From: Aldehydirespirator sp965219165
Lineage (GTDB): Bacteria > Actinomycetota > Acidimicrobiia > Acidimicrobiales > Aldehydirespiratoraceae
Reading direction: 5' to 3'
Assembly (NCBI GenBank): GCA_965219165.1
Contig: CBDCMW010000002.1
Coordinates: forward strand, 558,001 to 622,000
Length of the DNA: 64,000 nucleotides
Position numbers and translations under genes: made by a program. The notes beneath the pieces are model-generated. The model saw nothing but the letters and a program-made list of their open reading frames with translations, did no database searches and was not told the DNA's origin. This document shows, one piece after another, positions 30,221 to 37,919 of this stretch (positions are counted from its first letter, which is position 1; each line of letters begins with the position of its first letter).

Positions 30221-31552
30221 TCAGGCCGAGGCGCGGAGAGGTCCTGTGGGAGTGAACTCGGCGGGAAGGTGCTTGATGCCGTGGATGAAGGCCGATGCCA
30301 GCAACTCGGGCTCTCCGGTGGCGTGGATGTCGCCGATCCGGTTGAACAGCTCGCGGAACATCACCTTGATCTCCCGGCGGGCCAGGTGGGCGCCGAGGCA
30401 GTAGTGCGGCCCGGGCCCGCCGTAGCCGACGTGGGGGTTGGGGTCGCGCCGCACGTCGAAGGCGAGCGGGTCGTCGAACACCGACTCGTCCCGGTTGGCG
30501 CACAGGTAGTTCATCACCACCATGTCGCCCCCGTCGATTCTCTGGCCCTCCAGTTCGGTGTCGCACAGCGCGGTGCGGCGCATGTAGGTGACGGGGCTGG
30601 CCAGGCGGACGATCTCCTCCACCGCGCCGTTGGCCACTCCCTCGAAGTCGTCGGTCCAGATGCGGTGCTGGTCGGGGTTGTCGGTGAGGTGCACCAGGCC
30701 CCAGCTGATGGCATTGCGGGTGGTCTCGTTGCCGGCCACCACCAGCAGGATGAAGAAGCTGGCGAGCTCGGCCTGTGTGAGGCGCTCGCCGTCCACCTCG
30801 GCGTTGACGAGGACGCTCGTGAGGTCGCCGGAGTCGACGCCCACCTTGGTCTCCGCCACATCGTCCATCAGCTGCGACAGGGCTTCGCCCGCATTGAGGA
30901 TCGCGGTGAGGAGATCGTCGAACTCAGGCACGTACTCCTCGTCGGCGGCGCCCAGGATGATGTTCGACTGGTCGAAAACGAAGTCGTGCTGGGAGGCGGG
31001 GATCCCCATCAGGTCGCACACGATGCGCAGCGGCAGCCGGGCCGCCACGTCGGTGACGAAGTCGCACTCGCCCCGCTCGCAGACCTCGTCCACGATCATC
31101 GATGCCTGATCCTGCACGGCGTCCTCGAGCCGGGCCAGCATCCGGGGCGTGAAGCCGGCCGACACCAGCCGCCGCAGCCTCGCGTGGCGGGGGTCGTCCA
31201 TGGAGATGATCGAGTTGAAGTACTCGTTGAACTCGGGCGGGAAGTCGTTGATCGTGACGCCGTTGGCCGACGAGTAGACCTGGGTGTTTCTCGACACCTC
31301 CAGGATGGGCGCGTGCCGGGTGACGACCCAGGCGCCCGGTGTTCGGAGGCCCGCCAGCTCGTCCAGGAACTGGAACCCGGGGAAGAACGTGAGCGGCTGG
31401 GAGCGCAGCCGGGCCAAGTCCTCCTCCACCTCGCTGCGGTGCCGTCTCCAGAAGGTGTTGTGGATCGGGTTGTGAGGGTCGGCCTTGGTGGCAGGCTCCG
31501 GCTTGATGGCGGATCCGGGCGTGGTGGAAGGATCGGGCGTGACGACGGTCAT
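30221..31552 (-). CDS. cytochrome P450
   Basis: 443 residues, soluble bacterial P450 monooxygenase. I-helix oxygen-activation motif VAGNETTRNAISWG, K-helix ExxR as EIVR, and heme loop GYGGPGPHYCLGAHLARREI with the axial Cys; the usual Phe seven residues before Cys is Tyr (YGGPGPHYC). The AGNETTRNA motif and heme loop resemble the CYP124/125/142 steroid and branched-lipid hydroxylases of actinobacteria, but substrate is not provable here. ATG 31552 taken; no redox partner is adjacent. Gene is convergent with the ABC ATPase gene. Confidence 0.92.
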   Translation of the reverse strand: MTVVTPDPSTTPGSAIKPEPATKADPHNPIHNTFWRRHRSEVEEDLARLRSQPLTFFPGFQFLDELAGLRTPGAWVVTRHAPILEVSRNTQVYSSANGVTINDFPPEFNEYFNSIISMDDPRHARLRRLVSAGFTPRMLARLEDAVQDQASMIVDEVCERGECDFVTDVAARLPLRIVCDLMGIPASQHDFVFDQSNIILGAADEEYVPEFDDLLTAILNAGEALSQLMDDVAETKVGVDSGDLTSVLVNAEVDGERLTQAELASFFILLVVAGNETTRNAISWGLVHLTDNPDQHRIWTDDFEGVANGAVEEIVRLASPVTYMRRTALCDTELEGQRIDGGDMVVMNYLCANRDESVFDDPLAFDVRRDPNPHVGYGGPGPHYCLGAHLARREIKVMFRELFNRIGDIHATGEPELLASAFIHGIKHLPAEFTPTGPLRASA

Positions 31553-31637
31553 GAAATTGAGATGCGGGTCGGCAACTTGTTCCCCTGAACGTGGACTCTG
31601 CGCGGCGCCGTGCACTATGCCGTCATCACTGTAGTAG

Positions 31638-31710
31638 TGGTCGGGCGCGGCGTCGATCCGCGGACCTTCCGCTTTTCAGGCGGACGCTCTGCCAACTGAG
31701 CTACCCGACC
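31638..31710 (-). tRNA. tRNA-Phe (GAA)
   Basis: 73-base cloverleaf: acceptor GGTCGGG/CCCGACC, D arm GCTC/GAGC, anticodon stem TCCGC/GCGGA with loop CTGAAAA (anticodon GAA), T stem CGCGG/CCGCG, discriminator A; CCA not encoded. The T loop reads ATCGACG, so the near-universal T54 is A. Last of three tRNAs on this strand. Confidence 0.9.
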
Positions 31711-31742
31711 GGGTCGTCGCCGGTCCCCGGAGGGCGGCAACG

Positions 31743-31817
31743 CGGTCCTGACGGGATTTGAACCCGCGGCCTCCACCTTGACAGGGTGGCGATCACTCCA
31801 GACTGATCTACAGGACC
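31743..31817 (-). tRNA. tRNA-Asp (GTC)
   Basis: 75-base cloverleaf: acceptor GGTCCTG/CAGGACC, D arm GATC/GATC, anticodon stem CCACC/GGTGG with loop CTGTCAA (anticodon GTC), T loop TTCAAAT, discriminator G as expected for tRNA-Asp; CCA not encoded. Confidence 0.95.
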
Positions 31818-31912
31818 CGGCGCACGACGGGCGTGCGAGTGTGAAACGCTAGCGAGCTGGACCGCCGCTTGCACCCGCGCCGCGGAGCTTGGCCGGCAGC
31901 GGCACCGCGTCG

Positions 31913-31985
31913 CACCCCCAACGGGATTCGAACCCGTGTTACCGGCGTGAAAGGCCGGCGTCCTAGGCCGCTGGACGATGGGGGC
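31913..31985 (-). tRNA. tRNA-Glu (TTC)
   Basis: 73-base cloverleaf: acceptor GCCCCCA/TGGGGGT, D arm GTCC/GGAC, anticodon stem CCGGC/GCCGG with loop CTTTCAC (anticodon TTC), T loop TTCGAAT, discriminator G; CCA not encoded. First of the Glu-Asp-Phe series, about 40 bases downstream of the DUF2017 gene. Confidence 0.96.
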
Positions 31986-32026
31986 CCGCCGGACGTCGCC
32001 GACCCGCCCAGCCTATCTGTCGGGTG

Positions 32027-32515
32027 CTAGTCGTCGGTGCCGGGCGGCAGGGTTCCGGCTGCGGCCGTCACGAGTTGCTCGAGCAGGCCGCCCAGCCATT
32101 CGTAGAGCATGTACCGGGCCGCTTCCTGCGGCTTGTCGCCTGCTTGCGGAGGATCGAAGGTCGCAGCTCCGACTTCGAGCGTGTTGCCCAGGTAGAGGCG
32201 CAGGCTGTTGAGGGTCTGCATCCAGGCTGCCACCGCTTCATCGTCCAGCGCGGCGCCGGCCAGCCCGGCCTCGACGGTGTCGATGGCCTCCAGGCGGTGC
32301 TGCAGCAGTGGATCCGCGGCCATGTCCCAGAACTCCTCGGAGGCCTTGCGGTCGTGGATGTGCACCGGCGGTTGAAAGCGCAGCATCGAGGTGTCCGCGC
32401 CCCCGATGAGCAGCTGCCGGAACTGTTCGAGCACCGCGGCCAGACCCGCTCGTTCCTCATCTCGCAGTGTCACCGTGATGCCGTCGGGACCGCGTCGGAA
32501 CCTGGAGCGTGCCAT
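32027..32515 (-). CDS. DUF2017 family protein
   Basis: 162 residues. Matches the actinobacterial DUF2017 family that usually follows clpS: it opens with RRGPDGITVTLRDEERAGLAAVLEQFRQLL, has the segment DPLLQHRLEAIDTVEAG and a late helix YMLYEWLGGLLEQL. Function unknown; constant linkage to ClpS suggests a link to N-end-rule proteolysis. ATG at 32515 overlaps the TGA of a 32-codon frame as TGATG. tRNA genes follow downstream. Confidence 0.85.
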   Translation of the reverse strand: MARSRFRRGPDGITVTLRDEERAGLAAVLEQFRQLLIGGADTSMLRFQPPVHIHDRKASEEFWDMAADPLLQHRLEAIDTVEAGLAGAALDDEAVAAWMQTLNSLRLYLGNTLEVGAATFDPPQAGDKPQEAARYMLYEWLGGLLEQLVTAAAGTLPPGTDD

Positions 32516-32613
32516 CAGTCCTGCCTTCGCGCCGACGCGAGCTGGCCGGCCAGGGGAAGTTCGCTGTGAAGGGTGTCGTGGTGCTCGATCCCACGTGCTG
32601 CCGACGAGACCAT
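32515..32613 (-). CDS. 32-codon minicistron between clpS and the DUF2017 gene
   Basis: ATG at 32613 overlaps the clpS stop as TGATG, and its own TGA (32517-32515) overlaps the DUF2017 ATG in the same way. The junction sequence GCAGGACTGATGG occurs at both ends, 96 bases apart, as if a segment had been inserted or duplicated between two genes that originally overlapped. The peptide begins MVSSAARG and ends ARRQD, echoing the clpS end LEQD. Expression as a peptide is unproven. Confidence 0.45.
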   Translation of the reverse strand: MVSSAARGIEHHDTLHSELPLAGQLASARRQD

Positions 32614-32903
32614 CAGTCCTGCTCGAGGATGGCCCACAGGCCGTGCTCGTGGAGCCGGTACACGTCGAACTCCGCCTTCTCCCTCTGTCCCGACGCCACC
32701 ACTGCCTTGCCCTCGGTGTGAACCTGGATCATCAGGCGGTGCGCCTTCTGTTGCGAGTAGCCGAACAGCTTGCGGAACACGTAGGTGACATACGACATCA
32801 GGTTGACCGGATCATCGAGCACGATCACCTTCCAGGGCCGATCGGGTCTCCGGTCGGTCTCATCAACCGGGTCCTTCACCGGCGAGGTCACCGGCGAGGT
32901 CAT
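32613..32903 (-). CDS. clpS: ClpS adaptor of the ClpAP/ClpCP protease
   Basis: 96 residues. Delivers N-degron substrates to the Clp ATPase. After a disordered N-terminus containing a TSPVTSPV repeat, the core reads WKVIVLDDPVNLMSYVTYVF (the classical D-D-x-N substrate-pocket segment has Pro between D and N), KAHRLMIQVHTEGKAVV and the end AEFDVYRLHEHGLWAILEQD. ATG 32903 overlaps the stop of a 12-codon frame as ATGA. A longer form from TTG 32915 is possible but less likely. Confidence 0.92.
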   Translation of the reverse strand: MTSPVTSPVKDPVDETDRRPDRPWKVIVLDDPVNLMSYVTYVFRKLFGYSQQKAHRLMIQVHTEGKAVVASGQREKAEFDVYRLHEHGLWAILEQD

Positions 32904-32938
32904 GGCTTCGGCCAAGCCATTGCGGAAGGCGAGGTCAT
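32900..32938 (-). CDS. 12-codon minicistron between ctaA and clpS
   Basis: The frame MTSPSAMAWPKP is chained by ATGA overlaps: its ATG to the ctaA stop (32935-32938) and its TGA to the clpS ATG (32900-32903). It combines a clpS-like start (MTSP) with a ctaA-like end (AMA..KP), and the DNA segment GCAATGGC....GAAGCCATGACCTCGCC occurs twice, so it arose by tandem duplication of the overlap. Confidence 0.4.
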   Translation of the reverse strand: MTSPSAMAWPKP

Positions 32939-33876
32939 GGCTTCGCTGCGGCCATTGCCGTGCCGCCGGCGCGAGGGCGCCTCATCGGCCTCGCCGCCGC
33001 GGGCGTGTGGGCGGCCTTGACGATCTCGATCCAAACGACCGACGCCAGCGCCACATGGACTCCGACGAGCAACGCCGGAACGCCCGCGAAGTACTGCGTG
33101 TAGCCGACCGCTCCCTGCACGGCCAGCAGCACGGCCACCCGGCCCATCCTCCAGCGGCCCTTCGATCCCGCCGTCCGCAGCCGCCACCACGTCCACACCA
33201 CCATCCCTAGCAGGGCCAGCGCGACGATGCTGTGAACTCTTGCGACCTCCCGCACCAGCAGCGGGAGCCGTTCGGCTCGGGTGTCGCCGGCATGGGGTCC
33301 CGCCCCGGTGACGAGCGTGCCGGTCACCAATAGCACTGCGCCCACCGCCAGCACCGCCCACAGCATCAACCGGGTCAAGCCGTCAGGCCGCCGTTCGTCG
33401 AGCGTCGAGTCGCCGGGCCGTCGCTCTGTGACCGCGGGGCCCGCGTCGCCCCGGGCCCTGGCGTCGAGCACGGCCGCGTTCTGGAGCAGCACCATCGACA
33501 GCAGGAAGTGCCCCATGGTGAAGCGGGGGTCGAGTTCGGTCTTCACCAGAAGGGCTCCCAGCACGACCTGGGCCAGCACTCCCGCCACCAGGCCCAGCGA
33601 CAACGCGGTCAGGTCGGATCGCCGGGGTCGCCGCTTCCAGGAGCCCAGCACGGCCGCGATCACCGCGATCGCCACGACCCCGGTGAACAGCCGGTTCACG
33701 AACTCCACCAAGGCGTGATACTCGAGGTCGGCCACGAAGCGGTCCTCGGAGCAGGTGGGCCAGTCATCGCATCCCAGGCCCGACCCGGTGAGACGTACCG
33801 CCGCACCGGTCACGACTATGGCCGCGAGCGCCCACAGGGCGAACCGCGTGAGCCGGGCGTAGGCGGTCGGTGCCAC
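32935..33876 (-). CDS. ctaA: heme A synthase (COX15/CtaA)
   Basis: 313 residues, about eight membrane helices. Oxidises heme O to heme A for cytochrome oxidase. Family marks: VVTGAAVRLTGSGLGCDDWPTCS near 18-40, a conserved His in EYHALVEFVNRLFTG, TGTLVTGAGPHAGD near 203-216 and the late His in LLVGVHVALASV. The GTG at 33876 is taken as start since the first helix (RLTRFALWALAAIVVTGAAV) follows at once; upstream frame lacks family sequence. Divergent from ctaB, 84 bases away. Confidence 0.92.
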   Translation of the reverse strand: MAPTAYARLTRFALWALAAIVVTGAAVRLTGSGLGCDDWPTCSEDRFVADLEYHALVEFVNRLFTGVVAIAVIAAVLGSWKRRPRRSDLTALSLGLVAGVLAQVVLGALLVKTELDPRFTMGHFLLSMVLLQNAAVLDARARGDAGPAVTERRPGDSTLDERRPDGLTRLMLWAVLAVGAVLLVTGTLVTGAGPHAGDTRAERLPLLVREVARVHSIVALALLGMVVWTWWRLRTAGSKGRWRMGRVAVLLAVQGAVGYTQYFAGVPALLVGVHVALASVVWIEIVKAAHTPAAARPMRRPRAGGTAMAAAKP

Positions 33877-33960
33877 ATGTCGATGGTACGGCCAAATCCA
33901 TGGCGCCGGATTCCCCTGTTGGGCTGTCGTATGGCCGCCATATGGTCCTAACCTGCGGAG

Positions 33961-34869
33961 GTGCCCGGAACCCTGACCGGAAACCTGCGCGCGCCCCGCC
34001 GAGCCCGCGCTGCGGCCTTCGTGGCTCTGACCAAGCCCCGCATCGTCGAGTTGTTGCTGGTCACCACGGTCCCGTCGATGATCCTGGCCGAGCGGGGCCT
34101 GCCCTCGCTGTGGCTGATCGCGTCCACTGTCGTGGGAGGGGCGCTGGCTGCGGGCGGCGCCAACGCGCTGAACATGTACGTCGACCGCGACATCGACCGG
34201 CTCATGCACAGAACCCGCAACCGGCCACTGGTGACCGGCGCAGTCCGCCCAACAGAGACGGTGGTATTCGCGCTGGCCCTCACCGTCGGCTCGTTCGTGT
34301 GGCTGTGGGCCTTCGTGAACCTGCTGTCGGCCGCGCTGGCCGCAGCCGCGGCCGCGTTCTACGTGTTCGTCTACTCGCTGTGGCTAAAGCGCACGTCCAT
34401 CCGCAACATCGTGATCGGCGGCGCGGCCGGGGCCGTGCCGACCCTGGTGGGCTGGACCGCGGTCACCGGATCGCTGGACTGGCCCCCGGTGGTGCTGTTC
34501 GCGGTGATCTTCTACTGGACGCCGCCTCATTTCTGGGCCCTGGCGATCCGCTATCGCAGCGACTACCAGGCCGCTGGCGTTCCCATGCTTCCCGCGGTGG
34601 CCGGGCTGCGGGCCACCGCTCGCCGCATCGTCGCCTACACGGTCGTGCTGTGGGCGCTCACGCTGGTGCTGGTGCCGGTGTCACAGATGGGCGTCGTCTA
34701 CGTGGTGGCCGCCCTCGTCCTCGGCGCCGGCTTCCTCGGGTTGGCCGTCGATGTGCTGCGCCGCCCCGACCCGGCCCGGTCGATGCGGCTATTCGGCTGG
34801 TCCAACGCCTACATCGTGCTGCTCTTTGGAGCAATCGCCGCGGACGTGCTGATCCGCAACGGCCTGTAG
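33961..34869 (+). CDS. ctaB: protoheme IX farnesyltransferase (heme O synthase)
   Basis: 302 residues, UbiA-superfamily membrane prenyltransferase with about nine helices. Adds farnesyl to heme B. Prenyl-diphosphate/Mg motif NMYVDRDIDRLMHRTRNRPL near 71-90, and second motif YWTPPHFWALAIRYRSDY near 182-199. GTG start 33961. It precedes the oxidase operon and is divergent from ctaA, so both heme A steps are next to their target. Confidence 0.95.
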   Translation: MPGTLTGNLRAPRRARAAAFVALTKPRIVELLLVTTVPSMILAERGLPSLWLIASTVVGGALAAGGANALNMYVDRDIDRLMHRTRNRPLVTGAVRPTETVVFALALTVGSFVWLWAFVNLLSAALAAAAAAFYVFVYSLWLKRTSIRNIVIGGAAGAVPTLVGWTAVTGSLDWPPVVLFAVIFYWTPPHFWALAIRYRSDYQAAGVPMLPAVAGLRATARRIVAYTVVLWALTLVLVPVSQMGVVYVVAALVLGAGFLGLAVDVLRRPDPARSMRLFGWSNAYIVLLFGAIAADVLIRNGL

Positions 34870-34985
34870 AGACGACGGAGATTGATATTGGTGACGATTC
34901 CGACCTCACAGGGCCACAACTTGCACCAATTTCGCAGACGTCGATTGTCGGTGGCCCTATCGCCACTGTGTAGCATCGCCTCCCG

Positions 34986-36533
34986 ATGACGCTGACCGAA
35001 CCGGCCATCGCGGACTCGGAGGCTGCCCCCGGCACCGACGGCGAAGCCGCGCCGGGATCTCTCGCAGAAGCGCCCTCGGCGCCTCCGGTGCTGGCCCAGC
35101 CCTTCACGACCAGCGACGCGGCCGAGGTCGGCCGGCTCTTCGTCGTCACGTCGTTGCTGCTGGCCTTGGGCACCGCCGTCATCGGGGTGCTGCTGTCGCT
35201 CGGGCGGACCGAGGCCGTCGCTCCCTGGGACCTGTTCGGTGGCTACAACGCCTATTTCCGCATGTGGACCCTGTACCGGGTGTCCTTCATGTTGCTGGTG
35301 GTGCTGCCCCTGCTGCTCGGCGTGGCCATGGCCGTGGTGCCGTCCCAGGTCGGTGCAGGCAACCTCGCCTTCCCCCGGGCTGCGCTGGCGTCGTTCTGGT
35401 CGTGGCTGATTGGTGCGGTGATCATCGTCTCGTCGGTGTTCGCCGGCGGGGGCTGGGGCGCCATCGACGGTGTGACCGGCAACGAGAACGACGCCATGGC
35501 GCTCACGCTGCTCGGCACCGGCATGGTGATCGTGGCGCTGCTCCTAGGCGCGGTCACCGTGGCCACCACCGTGATCTCGCTGCGCCAGACCGGCATGAGC
35601 CTGCTGGACGTGCCGCCCTTCTCGTGGTCGATGCTGGTGGCCTCGGCAGTCTGGCTGTTCACCCTGCCCGTCGCCATCGCCAATATCGTGCTGATCTATG
35701 CGGACTTGCGGGGCCGGCCGGCCATCGCCTTCGGTCGGACTGAGAGCCCCGACATATGGCTCCAGCTCGACTGGTTGGTCGAGCAGCCCGCCGTCTACGT
35801 CATGGCCGTGCCGGTGCTCGGCATAGCCATCGAAGCAGTCGGCGCCTCGGTCGGGGTTCGCTCCAGCCGCCCGGAGGCCATCACCATCATCGTGGGGCTG
35901 TTCGGACTGCTGGCAGTAGGCGGCTGGTCGCAGGACTACTTCACCGCCCCCCAGGACCTCCGCGACGGACTGGTTTACGTGGCCTTCGGCCTCGCCGCAG
36001 TGTTGCCGGTGGTGGCGATGGCCGGTGGCGCGGCCGAGCTGGTGCTGCGGGGCACCAAGACGCCTGACCGGCTCCTCGGGACCAGGATGCTGGGCGCGGG
36101 CGCGGCGCTGAAGCTCCTGGGTGCCGCGGCGTTCGTGGGCGCTCTGCGAGTCATCGAGCCCCTCGGGCTGCTCGAGACCACCGCCACCTGGGCCGTGTTC
36201 CACGGCGTTGTCGTCGCGGGCCTCATCGCCGGCGTGGCTGCCCTGCGGAACTGGGCGGACGAGTTGTTGTTCTGTCCGATCTCCGAGGTCTTCGGCCGGG
36301 GCTCGGTCGTGCTGCTGATGGGCGGCGGCGGGCTGCTGGTGGTGTCCGATCTGATCTCTGGGTTCATCGTCGACGCCCCGGACCTCATGGCCCTCGCGCT
36401 CGACGGCAGCGCGGTGCTCAACACGTTGGCTCTCGCGGGATCCGTCCTCGTTGCGGTCGGGCTGACCGTGGCCTTGGCTGGAGCGGTCTCCGCCCTCAGG
36501 CCCAACGCGGCCGCCGGGAGCGAACCAGCATGA
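34986..36533 (+). CDS. degenerate cytochrome oxidase subunit I homologue lacking most metal ligands
   Basis: 515 residues, about 12 membrane helices, clearly built on the subunit I plan. Aligning by eye with the true CtaD of this window: YNQVYTMHGVTM becomes YFRMWTLYRVSF (heme a His lost); HPEVYILILPAFGI becomes QPAVYVMAVPVLGI (CuB His lost); WAHHMFVSG becomes WSQDYFTAP (CuB His pair lost); and AHFHYVIFGG becomes AVFHGVVVAG (heme a3 His lost, one His kept). Shared landmarks include VGAGNLAFPRAALASFWSWL against IGARDVAFPRLNALSYWIWL. It cannot be an oxidase by itself. Position at the head of the oxidase operon suggests an accessory or structural membrane role. ATGA overlap with the next gene. 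Confidence 0.82.
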   Translation: MTLTEPAIADSEAAPGTDGEAAPGSLAEAPSAPPVLAQPFTTSDAAEVGRLFVVTSLLLALGTAVIGVLLSLGRTEAVAPWDLFGGYNAYFRMWTLYRVSFMLLVVLPLLLGVAMAVVPSQVGAGNLAFPRAALASFWSWLIGAVIIVSSVFAGGGWGAIDGVTGNENDAMALTLLGTGMVIVALLLGAVTVATTVISLRQTGMSLLDVPPFSWSMLVASAVWLFTLPVAIANIVLIYADLRGRPAIAFGRTESPDIWLQLDWLVEQPAVYVMAVPVLGIAIEAVGASVGVRSSRPEAITIIVGLFGLLAVGGWSQDYFTAPQDLRDGLVYVAFGLAAVLPVVAMAGGAAELVLRGTKTPDRLLGTRMLGAGAALKLLGAAAFVGALRVIEPLGLLETTATWAVFHGVVVAGLIAGVAALRNWADELLFCPISEVFGRGSVVLLMGGGGLLVVSDLISGFIVDAPDLMALALDGSAVLNTLALAGSVLVAVGLTVALAGAVSALRPNAAAGSEPA

Positions 36534-37114
36534 GAACGATCGCACTGCCCGCGGCGGATGCGACCCGACCTCGCACTGTCGTCGTCGGCGTCCTGCTGGC
36601 CACGGGAGCGGCCTTCATGGCTTTCGCCGCACTGGCCGCCACCTACGTCCAGCAGCGCCAGCAGGCCCGGGCCGCGGGTCAGGAGTGGTTCCCGGCCGAC
36701 AGCATCGAGCTCGGCCCGGCCGGGATGATGATGATGACGCTGGTGCTGTCGGCGGTGACGGTGCAATGGGCGGTGCAGGCCGCCCGGGCCGAGGACCGGC
36801 CCCACGGGTTCATCGCGCTCGGGGTCACGTTGATGTTCGGCGCCGCGGTGATCAACCAGTTCTGGTTCGTGTACCAGGACACCACTTTCGCCATCGACGG
36901 CGGGCGGGCCGAGTTGCTGTTCTACGCGGTGACCGGCTCGTTCATCGCCATGCTCATCGGGGCGATGGCGATGCTGGCCGTGACCACCATCCGCTCGCTG
37001 ATGGGCCCCTTCGGGCGCGAGCTGGCGCACGGGGTGCAGGCCTCGGCGGTCTACTGGCATATGTGTGTGCTGTGCTACTTCCTGATCTGGTACGTCGTTT
37101 TCATCACCAAGTAG
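36530..37114 (+). CDS. cytochrome oxidase subunit III-like membrane protein
   Basis: 194 residues, about five membrane helices. The last two resemble subunit III: AVTGSFIAMLIGAMAMLAVT followed by ASAVYWHMCVLCYFLIWYVV, parallel to TLTGFHGVHVSVGIVML and IVGLYWHFVDVVWIFIFTVI in the real CtaE of this window. The GFHGxHV motif of CtaE is absent. Start ATG overlaps the preceding stop (ATGA), so it is co-made with the degenerate subunit I homologue and probably pairs with it. Confidence 0.72.
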   Translation: MRTIALPAADATRPRTVVVGVLLATGAAFMAFAALAATYVQQRQQARAAGQEWFPADSIELGPAGMMMMTLVLSAVTVQWAVQAARAEDRPHGFIALGVTLMFGAAVINQFWFVYQDTTFAIDGGRAELLFYAVTGSFIAMLIGAMAMLAVTTIRSLMGPFGRELAHGVQASAVYWHMCVLCYFLIWYVVFITK

Positions 37115-37121
37115 GGCGAGC

Positions 37122-37919
37122 GTGTTCACCACCGGATTCAAGTTCTTCTTCGGACTGTTCTCAGCGTTCACCGCGGCCGCGCTCGTCTACGGCTACACGA
37201 CCGGCGGCAACCACGTCGGCCCTCTCTCGCTGGGATGGAAGGGCGCCGTCGGCGACCACATCGGCTACGGCGTGCTGGTGGCGCTGGCCATCGTCTCGCT
37301 GGCCGTCAGCCTGGTGCTGGTCTCGTTCCGCGATGCCGACGCCACAGCCCAGGCCCGCCTTCAAGACCTGGCCGAGGTGCTCACCGACCACACCGTCACA
37401 GGAGGCTTCTGGCCAGTGGTCGCCTCCTTCGGCGTGGGCGCGGCCGCGGTGGGGCTGGTGCTGCATCCCATGGTCTTCGTGCTGGGCTTGGCCGTGATCA
37501 CCCTGTCGATGGTCGAATGGACGATGGACGCCTGGGCCGACCGGGCCACCGGCGATCCCGCCGCCAACCGGGAGCTGCGCAACCGGATCATGGCTCCCAT
37601 CGAGATCCCGGTCGTGGGCGCGCTGGCGGTCGGCGTGATCGTGCTGGCGGCCTCGCGGATCCTGCTGACCGTGTCCCAGCTGGAGGCGGTGGCCGTCGCC
37701 GCCGTCGTGGCTGCCCTGATCCTGGCTGGCGCTGTGGTGTACGCCAACCATCCCGGCCTCGGCCGCCGTCTTGTCCGCGGCCTGGGCGTGGTGGCCGCCT
37801 TGCTGCTCCTGGTGGGCGGGGTGCTGTCCGCGGTCGCCGGCGAGCGCGACTTCGGCCATCACGAGGTCGAGACCCAAGAGGAGTCCGGCGAGTCGACGGG
37901 CGGTGAGCACGGTGAATAG
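37122..37919 (+). CDS. polytopic membrane protein of the oxidase operon, function unknown
   Basis: 265 residues with about six predicted helices (FKFFFGLFSAFTAAALVYGY, IGYGVLVALAIVSLAVSLVL, VVASFGVGAAAVGLVLHPMV, IEIPVVGALAVGVIVLAASR, and two more) and a Glu/His-rich C-terminal tail (FGHHEVETQEESGEST). I do not recognise the family. It overlaps the subunit II start and follows the degenerate subunit I and III genes, so it most likely belongs to the same membrane complex or its assembly. Confidence 0.7.
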   Translation: MFTTGFKFFFGLFSAFTAAALVYGYTTGGNHVGPLSLGWKGAVGDHIGYGVLVALAIVSLAVSLVLVSFRDADATAQARLQDLAEVLTDHTVTGGFWPVVASFGVGAAAVGLVLHPMVFVLGLAVITLSMVEWTMDAWADRATGDPAANRELRNRIMAPIEIPVVGALAVGVIVLAASRILLTVSQLEAVAVAAVVAALILAGAVVYANHPGLGRRLVRGLGVVAALLLLVGGVLSAVAGERDFGHHEVETQEESGESTGGEHGE

